DNA of 64,000 nucleotides, taken from the NCBI RefSeq assembly GCF_000241525.1, contig NZ_AHIL01000049.1, positions 124,001 through 188,000 on the forward strand, written 5' to 3'. Below, in pieces: positions 15,555 through 24,845 of this stretch (position 1 is its first letter; each line of letters opens with the position of its first letter). Origin of the DNA: Comamonas testosteroni ATCC 11996. GTDB lineage: Bacteria; Pseudomonadota; Gammaproteobacteria; Burkholderiales; Burkholderiaceae_C. The notes beneath the pieces were generated by a model. The model was not told the origin of the DNA. It ran no database searches and worked only from the letters and a program-made list of their open reading frames with translations. The translations under genes were made by a program, and so were the position numbers.

Positions 15555-16385
15555 ATGACAAGAAAACTCGACGGCAAGGTGGCCCTGGTTTCTGGCTCAG
15601 GCCGCGGCATTGGCCGCAACATCGCACTCAAACTGGCCAGTGAAGGCGCCAGACTGGTCATCAACGACCTGGATTCCGAACCCGCCGAAGAAACCATTGC
15701 CCTGATCCGCGAGATGGGCGGCGATGCCGTGGCCTGCGCCGGCAATGTCACCCACACCGACTTTGCCGAACGCTTTGTGGGCACCGCTGTGCAGGAGTTC
15801 AAAGGGCTGGACATCATCATCAACAACGCGGGCTACACCTGGGACAACGTGATTCAGAAAATGACGGACGAGCAGTGGTATGCCATGCTGGACTGCCATA
15901 TGACTGCGCCGTTTCGCATACTGCGAGCGGCCCAGCCCGTTATCAAAGCGCTGTCCAAGTCTGAGATGGATGCAGGCCAGCGCGTGATGCGCAAAGTAGT
16001 CAACATCTCCTCCGTTGCTGGCCTGTTTGGCAATGCGGGGCAGAGCAACTACTCCGCCGCAAAGGCCGGCATTACAGGCCTGACCATGACACTGGCCAAG
16101 GAATGGGGTCGCCTGAACGTCAACGTGAACTGCGTGGCTTTTGGCCTTATCAAGACCCGCCTCACCAACTCAGCTGCAGCAGGTGAAACTGCCAATATTG
16201 AAGGGCGAGAAATCAAGGTCGGCGTGAACCCCGGCCTGATGGCAGCCATGGAGCAGACCATTCCTTTGGGCCGTGGCGGCACCCCCGAAGAAGCGGCAGG
16301 AGCCGTCTATCTGTTTTGCCAGCCTGAGTCGGACTACATCAGCGGCCAGACCTTGATGTGTACCGGCGGCCTGACAGGAGTGTGA
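15555..16385 (+). CDS. SDR family oxidoreductase (3-hydroxyacyl-CoA dehydrogenase-like)
   Basis: A 276-residue classical SDR. It has GSGRGIGRNIA near residue 14, the NNAG motif near 90, Ser in NISSVAG near 148, and a complete YSAAKAG active site near 162. It resembles FabG and the SDR domains of peroxisomal multifunctional enzyme 2. Placed between a MaoC hydratase and a thiolase it most likely oxidises the 3-hydroxyacyl-CoA to the 3-keto form with NAD. AAGGAG precedes the ATG. The stop is two bases before the next start. Confidence 0.88.
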   Translation: MTRKLDGKVALVSGSGRGIGRNIALKLASEGARLVINDLDSEPAEETIALIREMGGDAVACAGNVTHTDFAERFVGTAVQEFKGLDIIINNAGYTWDNVIQKMTDEQWYAMLDCHMTAPFRILRAAQPVIKALSKSEMDAGQRVMRKVVNISSVAGLFGNAGQSNYSAAKAGITGLTMTLAKEWGRLNVNVNCVAFGLIKTRLTNSAAAGETANIEGREIKVGVNPGLMAAMEQTIPLGRGGTPEEAAGAVYLFCQPESDYISGQTLMCTGGLTGV

Positions 16386-16387
16386 GC

Positions 16388-17548
16388 GTGAACATCTTGC
16401 CCAGAGTCCTTCAACACCCGTGGATGGATAGCGACATAGAGACTTTTCGCGAGCAGGTTCGTCGCTATGTTGAGCGTGAGCTCGCACCCCACCTCCCAGC
16501 CTGGCGCGCTCAGGGTTATGTGCCACGCGAAACCTGGCGCGGCTTTGGCGAGCATGGCTTTCTACTGCCTGAGATGGATGAACAATGGGGCGGTGGCGGC
16601 GGCAACATGGCCTATCAGCTCGTCGTGCAAGATGAGCTAACCAAGGCTGAGATCCCCTCCATCACCGGCGTGCACACCATTTCTGCACACTACATCTCGG
16701 CCTATGGAACGCCCGAGCAAAAGCAGCGCTGGCTGCCCAAACTGTGCAGCGGCGAGATGCTGACCGGCATTGCCATGACCGAGCCCAGCATGGGCTCCGA
16801 CCTCAAGGCCATGTGCACCCGCGCCGTGCGCGACGGAGACGACTATGTCATCAATGGCTCCAAAACCTTCATCACCAACGGCTTCACCGCCAACCTGCTG
16901 GTCGTCGCAGTACGTACCGGCGATGTGGGCAGTGGCGGCGTATCACTGGTGGTTCTGGAGACTGAAAACCTTGCCGGCTTTCGCGTGGGCCGCCGGCTGG
17001 AAAAAATCGGCCAGCATGCCTCCGACACGGCAGAGCTGTTCTTTGAAGACATGCGCATTCCCGCCAGCCACCTGCTGGGTGGCATCGAAGGCCAGGGCTT
17101 CAAGCAACTGATGAGCCAGCTGCCCTATGAGCGCATGCTGCTGGGCGTGGCTGCGGCGGCAGCCATTGAACGCGCCGTGGAACTGACAGTGGACTACACC
17201 CTGCAGCGCAAGGCCTTTGGCCAGGCGATTGCCGACTTTCAGAACACCCGCTTCAAGCTGGCCGAATGCGCAACCACCGCCCATGTGGTGCGCAGCTTTG
17301 TCAACGACTGCATACAGCGCCTGCTCGACGGTACTCTGGATAACGAGGCCGCCTATATGGCCAAGTGGTGGTGCAGCGAGCAGCAGTGCAAGGTGATGGA
17401 TGAATGCCTGCAGCTGTTTGGAGGCTATGGCTATATGCAGGAGTACCCGATTGCCCGCATGTACACCGATGCCCGCATTCAGAAAATTTATGGCGGCACC
17501 AATGAAATCATGAAGGACCTGATCGCCAGACGCCTTTTCGCCCAATAG
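16388..17548 (+). CDS. Acyl-CoA dehydrogenase
   Basis: A 386-residue acyl-CoA dehydrogenase. It contains GIAMTEPSMGSDLKAMCT near residue 125, TFITNGFTANLLVVAV near 160, LQRKAFGQAIADFQNTRFKLAE near 270, and CLQLFGGYGYMQEYPIARMYTD near 340 followed by IYGGTNEIMKDLIAR. The GTG at 16388 is chosen as start because AGGAG lies seven bases upstream and it directly follows the SDR stop; the open frame begins earlier at 16358 inside the SDR gene. An ATG at 16424 is a further alternative. It supplies the first oxidation of the beta-oxidation set in this operon. Confidence 0.9.
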   Translation: MNILPRVLQHPWMDSDIETFREQVRRYVERELAPHLPAWRAQGYVPRETWRGFGEHGFLLPEMDEQWGGGGGNMAYQLVVQDELTKAEIPSITGVHTISAHYISAYGTPEQKQRWLPKLCSGEMLTGIAMTEPSMGSDLKAMCTRAVRDGDDYVINGSKTFITNGFTANLLVVAVRTGDVGSGGVSLVVLETENLAGFRVGRRLEKIGQHASDTAELFFEDMRIPASHLLGGIEGQGFKQLMSQLPYERMLLGVAAAAAIERAVELTVDYTLQRKAFGQAIADFQNTRFKLAECATTAHVVRSFVNDCIQRLLDGTLDNEAAYMAKWWCSEQQCKVMDECLQLFGGYGYMQEYPIARMYTDARIQKIYGGTNEIMKDLIARRLFAQ

Positions 17549-17589
17549 CCTCGCATTGATCGCTTTCTCTGTTTCAAGAAAGGCCAGCC

Positions 17590-19146
17590 ATGTATCTCAC
17601 GCAAAGCTTGCGTCGCGCCGTGCAGCAGACGCCCCATGCCACAGCCAGTATCTACAACGGTCGCAAACGCAGTTTTGCGCAACTGGGAGAGCGGGTCGCC
17701 CGCTTCGCCGGCGCACTGCAGGCGCTGGGTGCCCAGGCAGGTGACCGGGTGGGAATTCTGAGCCTCAACTCCGACTGGTATCTGGAGTACTACATGGCAT
17801 GCTACTGGGCAGGCGTGGCCGTCAACCCCATCAATATCCGCTGGAGCGCCAACGAAATCGCCTATTCCCTCGACGATTGCGACACCTGCATTCTGCTGGT
17901 GGATGACAGCTTCGCGCCGTTGATGCCCGAGATACTCAAGCTGTCTCGCTCTCTGAAGACGCTGATACACCTGGGCAATGGCCCTGCCCCGCAGAACATG
18001 CTTTCCTACGAAGCGCTGGTGGCAGACAGCAGCCCGGTTGAAGACGCCATGCGCAGCGGCGACGACCTGGCCGGCGTCTTCTATACCGGCGGCACCACGG
18101 GTTCCCCCAAAGGGGTCATGCTCTGCCACCGCAATCTCTATACCAATGCCATTTCGGGCCTGTCGTCACAGATCGTGCGCGCAGGCAGCATTGGTCTGCA
18201 CGCAGCCCCCATGTTCCACCTGGCTGACGGTGCGTTCATGAATGCCCTGTTTGCCGCAGGCGGCTGCCATGTCATGGTGCCGCGCTTCGACCCCATCGCG
18301 GTGCTGCAGGCCATTGCCAGCACCGGCGTGACCGATACGCTGCTGGTTCCCACCATGATCCAGATGCTGGTAGACCACCCCGATGTGCACAAATACGATC
18401 TGAGTTCGCTGCGTCAGATGGCTTATGGAGCCTCTCCCATTTCCGAGGGGCTGCTGGACCGCGCCATGCGGACCATCCCCGATGTGGGCTTTGTGCAGGC
18501 CTATGGTATGACGGAGGTATCCCCCATTGCCACCATTCTTTCCCCCGAGATGCACCGCGAACCAGGCCGGGCCAGGGGGCGTCACCGCAGCGCCGGACGC
18601 GCCACGGCCTGCACCGAGGTGCGTATCGTCGATCCCGAGGGGCGGGAGGTGCCGCGCGGCGAGGTAGGAGAAATCGTGGTTCGGGGCCCTGGCGTGATGC
18701 TGGGCTACTGGAACAAGCCTGCCGAAACCGAAGCTGCCATCCGCGATGGCTGGATGCATACGGGCGACGGCGGTCGCATGGACGACGAAGGCTACGTCTT
18801 TGTCGTGGACCGCATCAAGGACATGATCGTAACCGGTGGCGAGAACGTCTACAGCATTGAGGTGGAGAGCGTTATTGCCACCCATCCTGCTGTGGCCTCA
18901 TGCGCTGTCATAGGCATTCCCCATGAGCATTGGGGCGAGCAGGTCCATGTCTTCATCGTGCTTAAGCCCGGACAGAGCCTGGAAGCCCAGGAACTGATCC
19001 ATTTCTGCAAGGAACGCATCGCCGGCTACAAATGTCCCCGTGATGTTTCTTTTGTCGAGGCCATGCCGCTATCCGGAGCTGGCAAGATCCTCAAGACCAG
19101 CTTGCGGGCCCCGTTCTGGGCCCATCATGAAAGAAAGGTCGCCTGA
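17590..19146 (+). CDS. Long-chain-type acyl-CoA synthetase (AMP-binding)
   Basis: A 518-residue AMP-forming CoA ligase. The P-loop VFYTGGTTGSPKGVMLCH lies near residue 160, QAYGMTEVSP near 305, WMHTGDGGRMDDEGYVFVVDR near 390 and the catalytic Lys in LSGAGKILKTSLR near 500. It is close to the fatty-acid CoA ligases FadD3/FadD13 in overall look. It activates a carboxylic acid entering the rightward beta-oxidation operon. Its stop TGA shares one base with the ATG of the following enoyl-CoA hydratase. Confidence 0.9.
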   Translation: MYLTQSLRRAVQQTPHATASIYNGRKRSFAQLGERVARFAGALQALGAQAGDRVGILSLNSDWYLEYYMACYWAGVAVNPINIRWSANEIAYSLDDCDTCILLVDDSFAPLMPEILKLSRSLKTLIHLGNGPAPQNMLSYEALVADSSPVEDAMRSGDDLAGVFYTGGTTGSPKGVMLCHRNLYTNAISGLSSQIVRAGSIGLHAAPMFHLADGAFMNALFAAGGCHVMVPRFDPIAVLQAIASTGVTDTLLVPTMIQMLVDHPDVHKYDLSSLRQMAYGASPISEGLLDRAMRTIPDVGFVQAYGMTEVSPIATILSPEMHREPGRARGRHRSAGRATACTEVRIVDPEGREVPRGEVGEIVVRGPGVMLGYWNKPAETEAAIRDGWMHTGDGGRMDDEGYVFVVDRIKDMIVTGGENVYSIEVESVIATHPAVASCAVIGIPHEHWGEQVHVFIVLKPGQSLEAQELIHFCKERIAGYKCPRDVSFVEAMPLSGAGKILKTSLRAPFWAHHERKVA

Positions 19147-19928
19147 TGTCTGATCTGGTTCTCTGGGAAGTTCGCAACGGCGTAGGTCATGTGGTTCTGA
19201 ACCAGCCCGAGCGGGGCAACGTGATCAGCACGGCCATGGCTCACGACCTGAAGACGGTGGTAGAGCGGGCCTGCAACGCAGACATCGGTGCCCTGCTCAT
19301 TTCCGCAAGCGGCAAACAATTCTGCGTCGGAGGAGACATCAGCGAGTTTGGCGAGCATCGCGAGCAGCTGGCACCGCTGATCGGCGCCATGCTGGATGTG
19401 CTCAATCCGGTCATGCATCAGCTGGCCAGCTTGCCGCTGCCAGTCATCAGTGCCGTGCAGGGCCCTGTCGGAGGTGGCGGCATCGGGCTCGCACTGTGTG
19501 CGGACCTGGTACTGGCCAGCCGTCACATGTTCTTGCGCGGAGGCTATTCGGCCATCGGTCTGAGCCCGGATCTGGGTGTATCGGCCTATCTCACCCGGCG
19601 TGCTGGGGCTGCCAGGGCCAAATACATTCTGATGAGCAACCGCGCCATCGCGGCCGAGGACTGTCTGCGCATGGGCCTGGTCGACGAGCTGCACGAGCCC
19701 GAGCAGCTACTCACTGCGGCAACCGCGCTGGCCGAGGAGCTTGCCGGCGGCCCCACCAACTCCCTAGCGGGCATCAAAAAACTCTGTGACTCGGCACATC
19801 GGCAGGACCTTCTGCTGCAACTGGGTGCCGAGCGCGAAGCCATGCTGGCCTGCGCCCTCTCCGGCAACAGCCTCGAAGGAGTGACTGCCTTTTTGCAAAA
19901 GCGCAAGCCCGTATTCCAGCGTCGCTGA
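19146..19928 (+). CDS. Enoyl-CoA hydratase/isomerase family protein
   Basis: A 260-residue crotonase. The first oxyanion segment is KQFCVGGDISEF near residue 57, and the second VQGPVGGGGIGLALCADL near 105, followed by RGGYSAIGLSPDLGVSAYLTRRAG. The Glu positions typical of true hydratases (one in the second segment, one about 20 residues later) are not clearly kept: the residue after the first oxyanion loop and Asp in SPDLG are the likely functional acids, as in 1,2-epoxyphenylacetyl-CoA isomerase-like proteins. Hydratase or isomerase activity is therefore open. It is the last gene of the rightward operon, before the hairpin at 19958. Confidence 0.85.
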   Translation: MSDLVLWEVRNGVGHVVLNQPERGNVISTAMAHDLKTVVERACNADIGALLISASGKQFCVGGDISEFGEHREQLAPLIGAMLDVLNPVMHQLASLPLPVISAVQGPVGGGGIGLALCADLVLASRHMFLRGGYSAIGLSPDLGVSAYLTRRAGAARAKYILMSNRAIAAEDCLRMGLVDELHEPEQLLTAATALAEELAGGPTNSLAGIKKLCDSAHRQDLLLQLGAEREAMLACALSGNSLEGVTAFLQKRKPVFQRR

Positions 19929-19957
19929 ATCGATTGCCTGTTTTTTAGGCGAAACAT

Positions 19958-19990
19958 GCAAAGCCTTGCCAGTCAAGGCTTTGCGCATTT
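19958..19990 (+). terminator. Hairpin ending the rightward acyl-CoA operon
   Basis: An 11-bp perfect stem GCAAAGCCTTG/CAAGGCTTTGC (19958-19968 with 19974-19984) with a five-base loop, followed by a weak T-rich stretch (GCATTTATT). It lies 30 bp after the enoyl-CoA hydratase stop. Confidence 0.7.
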
Positions 19991-20062
19991 ATTCCGATAT
20001 TTACCCACAGGCCAGACCACATGTTCTGGGGATAAGCACGAAGCTGTTGTGTAATCACCCCC

Positions 20063-20707
20063 ATGCCCCGATTGATTGCTCCCAGCAAGGACGAAAGTGC
20101 CCTGCTCCCTCCGTTTCTGGAATTGCCCGAACATGCAATCCACCTTCCGCAGTCCGAAGCCGAATTTGAAGCCGCCTTCAAGGCCATGAATGCAGAGCCG
20201 GTGCTCGGCTTTGACACGGAAAGCAAACCCATCTTCAATATCGGCCAGCAGGACAACGGACCTCATCTGGTGCAGCTCGCCACGGCCAGCCAGGTCTGGC
20301 TGCTGCAGCTGCACAGGCCCATGGCTCTGGAAGTGTCGCGCATGGTGCTGGCTGCAGAACATATCTGCAAGGTCGGCTTCGGGCTCGATAACGATAAGCA
20401 CTCCCTGCCCCGCAGGCTGGGGGCACCACTGATCAATATTCAGGATCTGGACAGCCGCTTCAAGAGGCTCGGCTATGGCCCATCGGTGGGTGTGCGTGCC
20501 GCCGCAGCACTGGTACTCCAGCAGAGCTTTCGCAAGTCCAAGCGCACCACCACCTCCAACTGGGCTGCCACGGAACTCAGTCCCGCCCAGCGACGCTATG
20601 CCGCCAATGACGCCCATGCTCCAGTCGTCATCTACGCCCACCTGCCCGCCTGGGAAAGCACAATACCCGTCCTTCCCCGACGCGGCCCCAGGGGTCCGAG
20701 GTCGTGA
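20063..20707 (+). CDS. 3'-5' exonuclease (DEDDy, RNase D/WRN-type)
   Basis: A 214-residue exonuclease. The three Exo motifs are present: FDTESKP near residue 51 (Asp and Glu), KVGFGLDNDKH near 114 (Asp), and RRYAANDAHAPVVIY near 178 (Tyr and Asp, the DEDDy form). No HRDC or other extra domain follows, so it is a compact single-domain enzyme, probably acting on RNA or DNA 3' ends. It is a stand-alone gene between the catabolic operon and the convergent diguanylate cyclase. Confidence 0.88.
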   Translation: MPRLIAPSKDESALLPPFLELPEHAIHLPQSEAEFEAAFKAMNAEPVLGFDTESKPIFNIGQQDNGPHLVQLATASQVWLLQLHRPMALEVSRMVLAAEHICKVGFGLDNDKHSLPRRLGAPLINIQDLDSRFKRLGYGPSVGVRAAAALVLQQSFRKSKRTTTSNWAATELSPAQRRYAANDAHAPVVIYAHLPAWESTIPVLPRRGPRGPRS

Positions 20708-20779
20708 ACGTTCAATCCTCAAATCGCAAAAAGAACCCAAACCGCAAAGCGCCATGGGCTCTGCATCTGATAGCGGGAT

Positions 20780-21976
20780 TCAGGCAAACATTTTCCATTG
20801 CAGCTCGCTCTCGTCTTGCGCAGAGCTCATGACACAATTTCGCCCCGCCTTCTTGGCCTTGTAGAGCAGCGCATCGGCCCGAGCCAGTGCCTGCTCGAAA
20901 TCCTGCGTGGAGCTGAGTGCAGCAATGCCAAAACTGGCTGTCACTCTGAGTTGTGCAGCCAATCCTCCGAGTACCTGACTTTGCAAGCGCTCACGCACAC
21001 GCTCCACAACGGCTTGCGCTTCGAACAGCTGTACTCGCGAGAGCAGCAAGACGAACTCCTCTCCGCCGAAGCGAGCAACCAGGTCACAGTCTCTGACCTG
21101 CTGGGTCAGCAGCTGTGCCAGCTGCTGCAGCACCTGATCGCCGGCCGCATGGCCCCAGTTGTCGTTGATGTACTTGAAATGATCGATGTCCACGGCGACC
21201 ACGGCCCAGGGCACCAGCCGCTGATCGGCCAAGCGCAACTCTGCGGCCTCCATGAAGGCGCGACGATTGAGCAGGCGCGTCAAAGAGTCCCGGTTGCGCT
21301 CTTCGCGCAATGTCGTCATCACATCCCTGACCGAACAGGCCAGCAGTCCTACGGCAAACCACATTGCAAACAGAAGCGCTATGGCCTGGGTGAGCAGCCA
21401 GTATCCGGACCGGGTCAGCTCCTGCACTTCATGCACAGGCAACAGACTGACGGCCGCCGGCCGGAACAAGGCATTGCAGACGTTGAGCCCATAGGCCCAG
21501 CGCACACCACGCTCAAGCCAGTCCTTTGACGAATCGGCCTTGAGAAATGCCGGCATGGCCAGGGTCAGCTGCAAGGCCATGGCCAGAGCCAGGCACTGCA
21601 CTCGGATCCATAAATTGTTCTCGACCCGGGAAAAATAGAACAGCAGGGACAGGGTGACGACCACGATCAACAGGCCGCCGGGCACGCTTGCCCCTTCCGA
21701 CCCCAGCCGCAAGGACATGCCCTGCGCCAGTGACCAGGTTCCCAGCAAATACAGGCATGCCGTCATCAGGGCGAAATGGCTCAGCTGGGCATTGCTCATC
21801 AGGCTTTGCGCGGCCAGAGCCGTCGCGAGCAGCACATAACCGCCCACCAGCCAGAGCAGAAACAGCGCGCGCGGCTGTCGGCGCTGCACATACCAGCAAG
21901 CCAACAAGGCAAACCCGAACAACACCACGCAAGCCGGAGCAATCAAGGCAAAGTACAAATCTGCAGGCTGGCCCAA
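20780..21976 (-). CDS. Membrane-bound diguanylate cyclase (GGDEF)
   Basis: A 398-residue protein with about six hydrophobic segments in residues 7-225 and a C-terminal GGDEF domain (about 230-390). The active motif is RFGGEEF, with GGEEF at 304-308, and the inhibitory I-site RxxD (RDCD) lies exactly five residues before it. It should make cyclic-di-GMP from two GTP and be product-inhibited. The N-terminal membrane part is a sensor of unknown signal. The start is a TTG at 21976 with GGAGAA upstream. It is convergent with the exonuclease gene and has no obvious operon partner. Confidence 0.9.
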   Translation of the reverse strand: MGQPADLYFALIAPACVVLFGFALLACWYVQRRQPRALFLLWLVGGYVLLATALAAQSLMSNAQLSHFALMTACLYLLGTWSLAQGMSLRLGSEGASVPGGLLIVVVTLSLLFYFSRVENNLWIRVQCLALAMALQLTLAMPAFLKADSSKDWLERGVRWAYGLNVCNALFRPAAVSLLPVHEVQELTRSGYWLLTQAIALLFAMWFAVGLLACSVRDVMTTLREERNRDSLTRLLNRRAFMEAAELRLADQRLVPWAVVAVDIDHFKYINDNWGHAAGDQVLQQLAQLLTQQVRDCDLVARFGGEEFVLLLSRVQLFEAQAVVERVRERLQSQVLGGLAAQLRVTASFGIAALSSTQDFEQALARADALLYKAKKAGRNCVMSSAQDESELQWKMFA

Positions 21977-22184
21977 TTTAGGTTCTCCGCGCAGGAAACT
22001 GTGAATTCAACGTCATCCATTCTCCGGCGAGAAGTATCTCCAATATTCCAGTACAGCGCTCGCTTTCACTCTGGCATAAGCACATAGCCATTAGGTCGTT
22101 CGCCTGAGTCAGCGTCCTGCCCATAATCAATGACGCCAAAGCTCTGGCTGTGGCGTTCGAATAACTTGCCAAAGAGACACACAC

Positions 22185-23462
22185 ATGCGCATAGAGACAC
22201 TCGCCGTACATGCCGGCTATTCACCAGACCCCACCACCAAGGCTGTGGCCGTGCCCATCTATCAGACGGTGGCCTACGCGTTTGACAGCGCCCAGCATGG
22301 CGCCGATCTGTTTGATCTGAAGGTCCCGGGCAATATCTACACGCGCATCATGAACCCCACCACCGACGTGCTGGAAAAGCGCGTCGCAGCGCTCGAAGGC
22401 GGCATTGCCGCACTGGCCCTGGCATCGGGTATGGCTGCCATCACCGCCGCCATCCAGACTCTGGCTGAAGCGGGCGACAACATCGTGTCTGCCAGCACGC
22501 TGTATGGCGGCACATACAACCTGTTTGCCCACACCTTCCCGCAGCAAGGCATCGAGGTGCGCTTTGCCGATCCACGCGATCCGGCCAGCTTCGGCAAGCT
22601 GATCGACGGCAGGACCAAGGCGGTATTCATCGAGTCCATCGGCAACCCGCTGGGCAATGTGACCGATATCCGTGCGCTGGCCGATGTGGCCCACCAGCAT
22701 GGCGTGCCGCTGATCGTTGACAACACCGTGCCCTCTCCCTATCTGCTGCGCCCCTTCGAACATGGCGCAGACATCGTCGTGCATTCGCTGACCAAATACC
22801 TGGGCGGCCACGGCACCAGCGTTGGCGGGGCGATCGTGGACAGCGGCAAGTTCCCCTGGGCGGAGCACAAGGCCCGCTTCAAGCGCCTGAACGAACCCGA
22901 CGTCAGCTACCACGGCGTTGTCTATACCGAGGCCCTTGGCGCGGCCGCATTCATAGGCCGCGCCCGCGTCGTGCCGCTGCGCAACATGGGCGCTGCCATC
23001 TCACCTCAGAACGCCTTCCAGATTCTGCAAGGCATCGAAACACTGGCCCTGCGCATGGACCGCATCTGCGAAAACACGCAGAAGATTGCCGAAACCCTGC
23101 AAAAACACCCAAAAGTGGAGTGGGTGCGCTATGCCGGACTCAAGGACCACCCCGACCACGCCATCGTGCAAAAGCAGTCTGGCGGCCGCGCCTCCGGCAT
23201 TCTCTCCTTCAGCCTCATAGGCAGCGAAGGCCGTGCGGCCGGTGCACGCTTCCTGGACGCCTTGCAGCTATTCACCCGCCTGGTCAATATCGGCGATGCC
23301 AAGTCGCTGGCCACCCACCCTGCCTCCACCACGCATCGCCAATTGGACGCCGACGAGCTGGCCAAGGCCGGCGTCACCGAAGGCATGGTGCGCCTGTCCG
23401 TGGGCATCGAACATATTGACGATCTGCTGGCCGATCTGAACCAGGCGCTGGAGCAGGTCTGA
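22185..23462 (+). CDS. metY: O-acetylhomoserine aminocarboxypropyltransferase (O-acetylhomoserine sulfhydrylase)
   Basis: A 425-residue PLP enzyme of the Cys/Met metabolism family. The N-terminal [15 protein letters not shown] and IYQTVAYAF, the ALASGMAAI segment near residue 80, the PLP-Lys motif [11 protein letters not shown] near 200-210, and the C-terminal [14 protein letters not shown] are diagnostic of MetY rather than MetB. It makes homocysteine from O-acetylhomoserine and sulfide (direct sulfhydrylation). The leader of about 200 bp shows no riboswitch I can recognise. It is convergent with egtB. Confidence 0.93.
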   Translation: MRIETLAVHAGYSPDPTTKAVAVPIYQTVAYAFDSAQHGADLFDLKVPGNIYTRIMNPTTDVLEKRVAALEGGIAALALASGMAAITAAIQTLAEAGDNIVSASTLYGGTYNLFAHTFPQQGIEVRFADPRDPASFGKLIDGRTKAVFIESIGNPLGNVTDIRALADVAHQHGVPLIVDNTVPSPYLLRPFEHGADIVVHSLTKYLGGHGTSVGGAIVDSGKFPWAEHKARFKRLNEPDVSYHGVVYTEALGAAAFIGRARVVPLRNMGAAISPQNAFQILQGIETLALRMDRICENTQKIAETLQKHPKVEWVRYAGLKDHPDHAIVQKQSGGRASGILSFSLIGSEGRAAGARFLDALQLFTRLVNIGDAKSLATHPASTTHRQLDADELAKAGVTEGMVRLSVGIEHIDDLLADLNQALEQV

Positions 23463-23476
23463 AGCGAGTTCCAACT

Positions 23477-23507
23477 CTGGCGCGCGGCCTTAGGCATCGC
23501 GCGCCAG
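23477..23507. terminator. Hairpin between convergent metY and egtB
   Basis: A stem CTGGCGCGC/GCGCGCCAG (23477-23485 with 23499-23507) spans the egtB stop codon. There is no T-run on either side, so it may be a weak bidirectional or Rho-assisted terminator. Confidence 0.45.
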
Positions 23508-24845
23508 GCGCAGCCCCGTCATCTGCCAGCGAGCCGTTGCAGGAAAGAAATTGCGATAGGTCAGTCGCGCATGTCCGGCAGGCGTGAGACAGGAGCCTCC
23601 GCGCAGCACATACTGATTGACCATGAACTTGCCGTTGTACTCACCCACGGCACCCTCGGCCACGCGAAAGCCCGGGTAGGCGGCATAGGACGAATGAGTC
23701 CACTCCCAGACCTGGCCGATTGCTGCTCCATGACAGCCGACCGTGGCCTCGGGATGCAGGCTGGCATGACCCACTGACGAGGACACAGGCCAGTCATGCG
23801 CACCCATTGCCACCTCCCACTCCATCTCCGTCGGCAAGCGCGCACCAGCCCAGCGCGCATAGGCATCAGCCTCGAAATAGGAGATATGGCAGGCAGGCCT
23901 CAGCGCACGCAGAGCCGTCACGCCATACAGGCTGAACTCCTGCCAGCCCACATCTCCCGCACCATCTTCAGCTTGCCTCCAGTACCAGGGGTGGCTCAGT
24001 TGCTGGGCCTGGCACCAATCCCAGCCTTCGGCCAGCCACCATTGCGGCTGACTGTAGCCGCCATCCAGCACAAAGCGCAGAAACTCCCCATTATTCACGG
24101 GCCTCGATGCAATCTGCGCGGCTTGCACATAGACGCTGTGCCTGGGCATTTCATTGTCAAACGCAAAGTTACCGCCGCCATGACCAATGCTGTAGATGCC
24201 AGCCTCAAGTGGCTGCCATATGAGGTCTGCATGGGCCAGCCCGGAGTCCATCTCGGCCAGTGAGTCCGCTGTATAAGCAGGCCAGAACGGGTGACAAGAA
24301 AGCAAATGCTTGATATCGGTAAGCATCAACTCCTGATGCTGCTGCTCGTGCTGCAAGCCCAATGCGACGAGCTGAGCAACGGCCTGCTGCGTCGTCGGGC
24401 TTTTCTCTTTCGTGGCTGCCATCAGCGCCAGCATCTGCTCATCCACCGCAGCGCGATAGGCCATGACCTGTGCCAGAGCCGGTCTGGTCAGCAACCCCCG
24501 CTGGGCTCTGGGATGGCGTGCACCCACCTGCTGGTAATAGGAGTTGAACAGCATGCGAAAGCTGCCGTCAAAAGCCTGATGTCCTGGCTGGTGCACGGCC
24601 AGTACAAAGGTTTCGAAGAACCAGCTGGTATGGGCCAGATGCCATTTGGCAGGACTGGCGTCCGGCATGGATTGCACGCAGGCGTCTTCTGCAGACAAGG
24701 GTGCAGCCAGCTTTTGTGTGCAGGCCCTCACCCGCTCGAACTCCTGCGCCAGCACTATCCAGTCCCTGGCAGCAGGTGCCATGAAAAATGGCCGCGCCAT
24801 GGTTTCAGGCATGGGCATGAATGACGGCAAACCATTGCTGCTCAT
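23490..24845 (-). CDS. egtB: Ergothioneine biosynthesis protein EgtB (sulfoxide synthase)
   Basis: A protein of about 451 residues with an N-terminal DinB-like domain and a C-terminal formylglycine-generating-enzyme-like domain. The iron ligands appear as HTSWFFE and HEQQHQELMLTD (the HxxxHxE motif). The FGE part contains WEVAMGAHDW, GQVWEWTHSSYAAYPGF and GGSCLTPAGHARLTYRNFF. EgtB joins hercynine with a thiol (gamma-glutamylcysteine or cysteine) using oxygen. The start is uncertain: TTG 24869, ATG 24845, ATG 24812 and ATG 24800 are in frame and none has a good ribosome-binding site. All but 24800 overlap the end of egtD, which indicates translational coupling. Confidence 0.92.
   Translation of the reverse strand: MSSNGLPSFMPMPETMARPFFMAPAARDWIVLAQEFERVRACTQKLAAPLSAEDACVQSMPDASPAKWHLAHTSWFFETFVLAVHQPGHQAFDGSFRMLFNSYYQQVGARHPRAQRGLLTRPALAQVMAYRAAVDEQMLALMAATKEKSPTTQQAVAQLVALGLQHEQQHQELMLTDIKHLLSCHPFWPAYTADSLAEMDSGLAHADLIWQPLEAGIYSIGHGGGNFAFDNEMPRHSVYVQAAQIASRPVNNGEFLRFVLDGGYSQPQWWLAEGWDWCQAQQLSHPWYWRQAEDGAGDVGWQEFSLYGVTALRALRPACHISYFEADAYARWAGARLPTEMEWEVAMGAHDWPVSSSVGHASLHPEATVGCHGAAIGQVWEWTHSSYAAYPGFRVAEGAVGEYNGKFMVNQYVLRGGSCLTPAGHARLTYRNFFPATARWQMTGLRLARDA

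Noticed and set aside
13461..19928. Steroid side-chain degradation operon
   Set aside because: The SCP-x-like thiolase and split MaoC hydratase are compatible, but no ring-degrading or DUF35-linked aldolase gene is present, so steroid specificity is not claimed.
21978..22184. SAM riboswitch upstream of metY
   Set aside because: The 200-bp leader was read for a conserved stem pattern or terminator; none was found.
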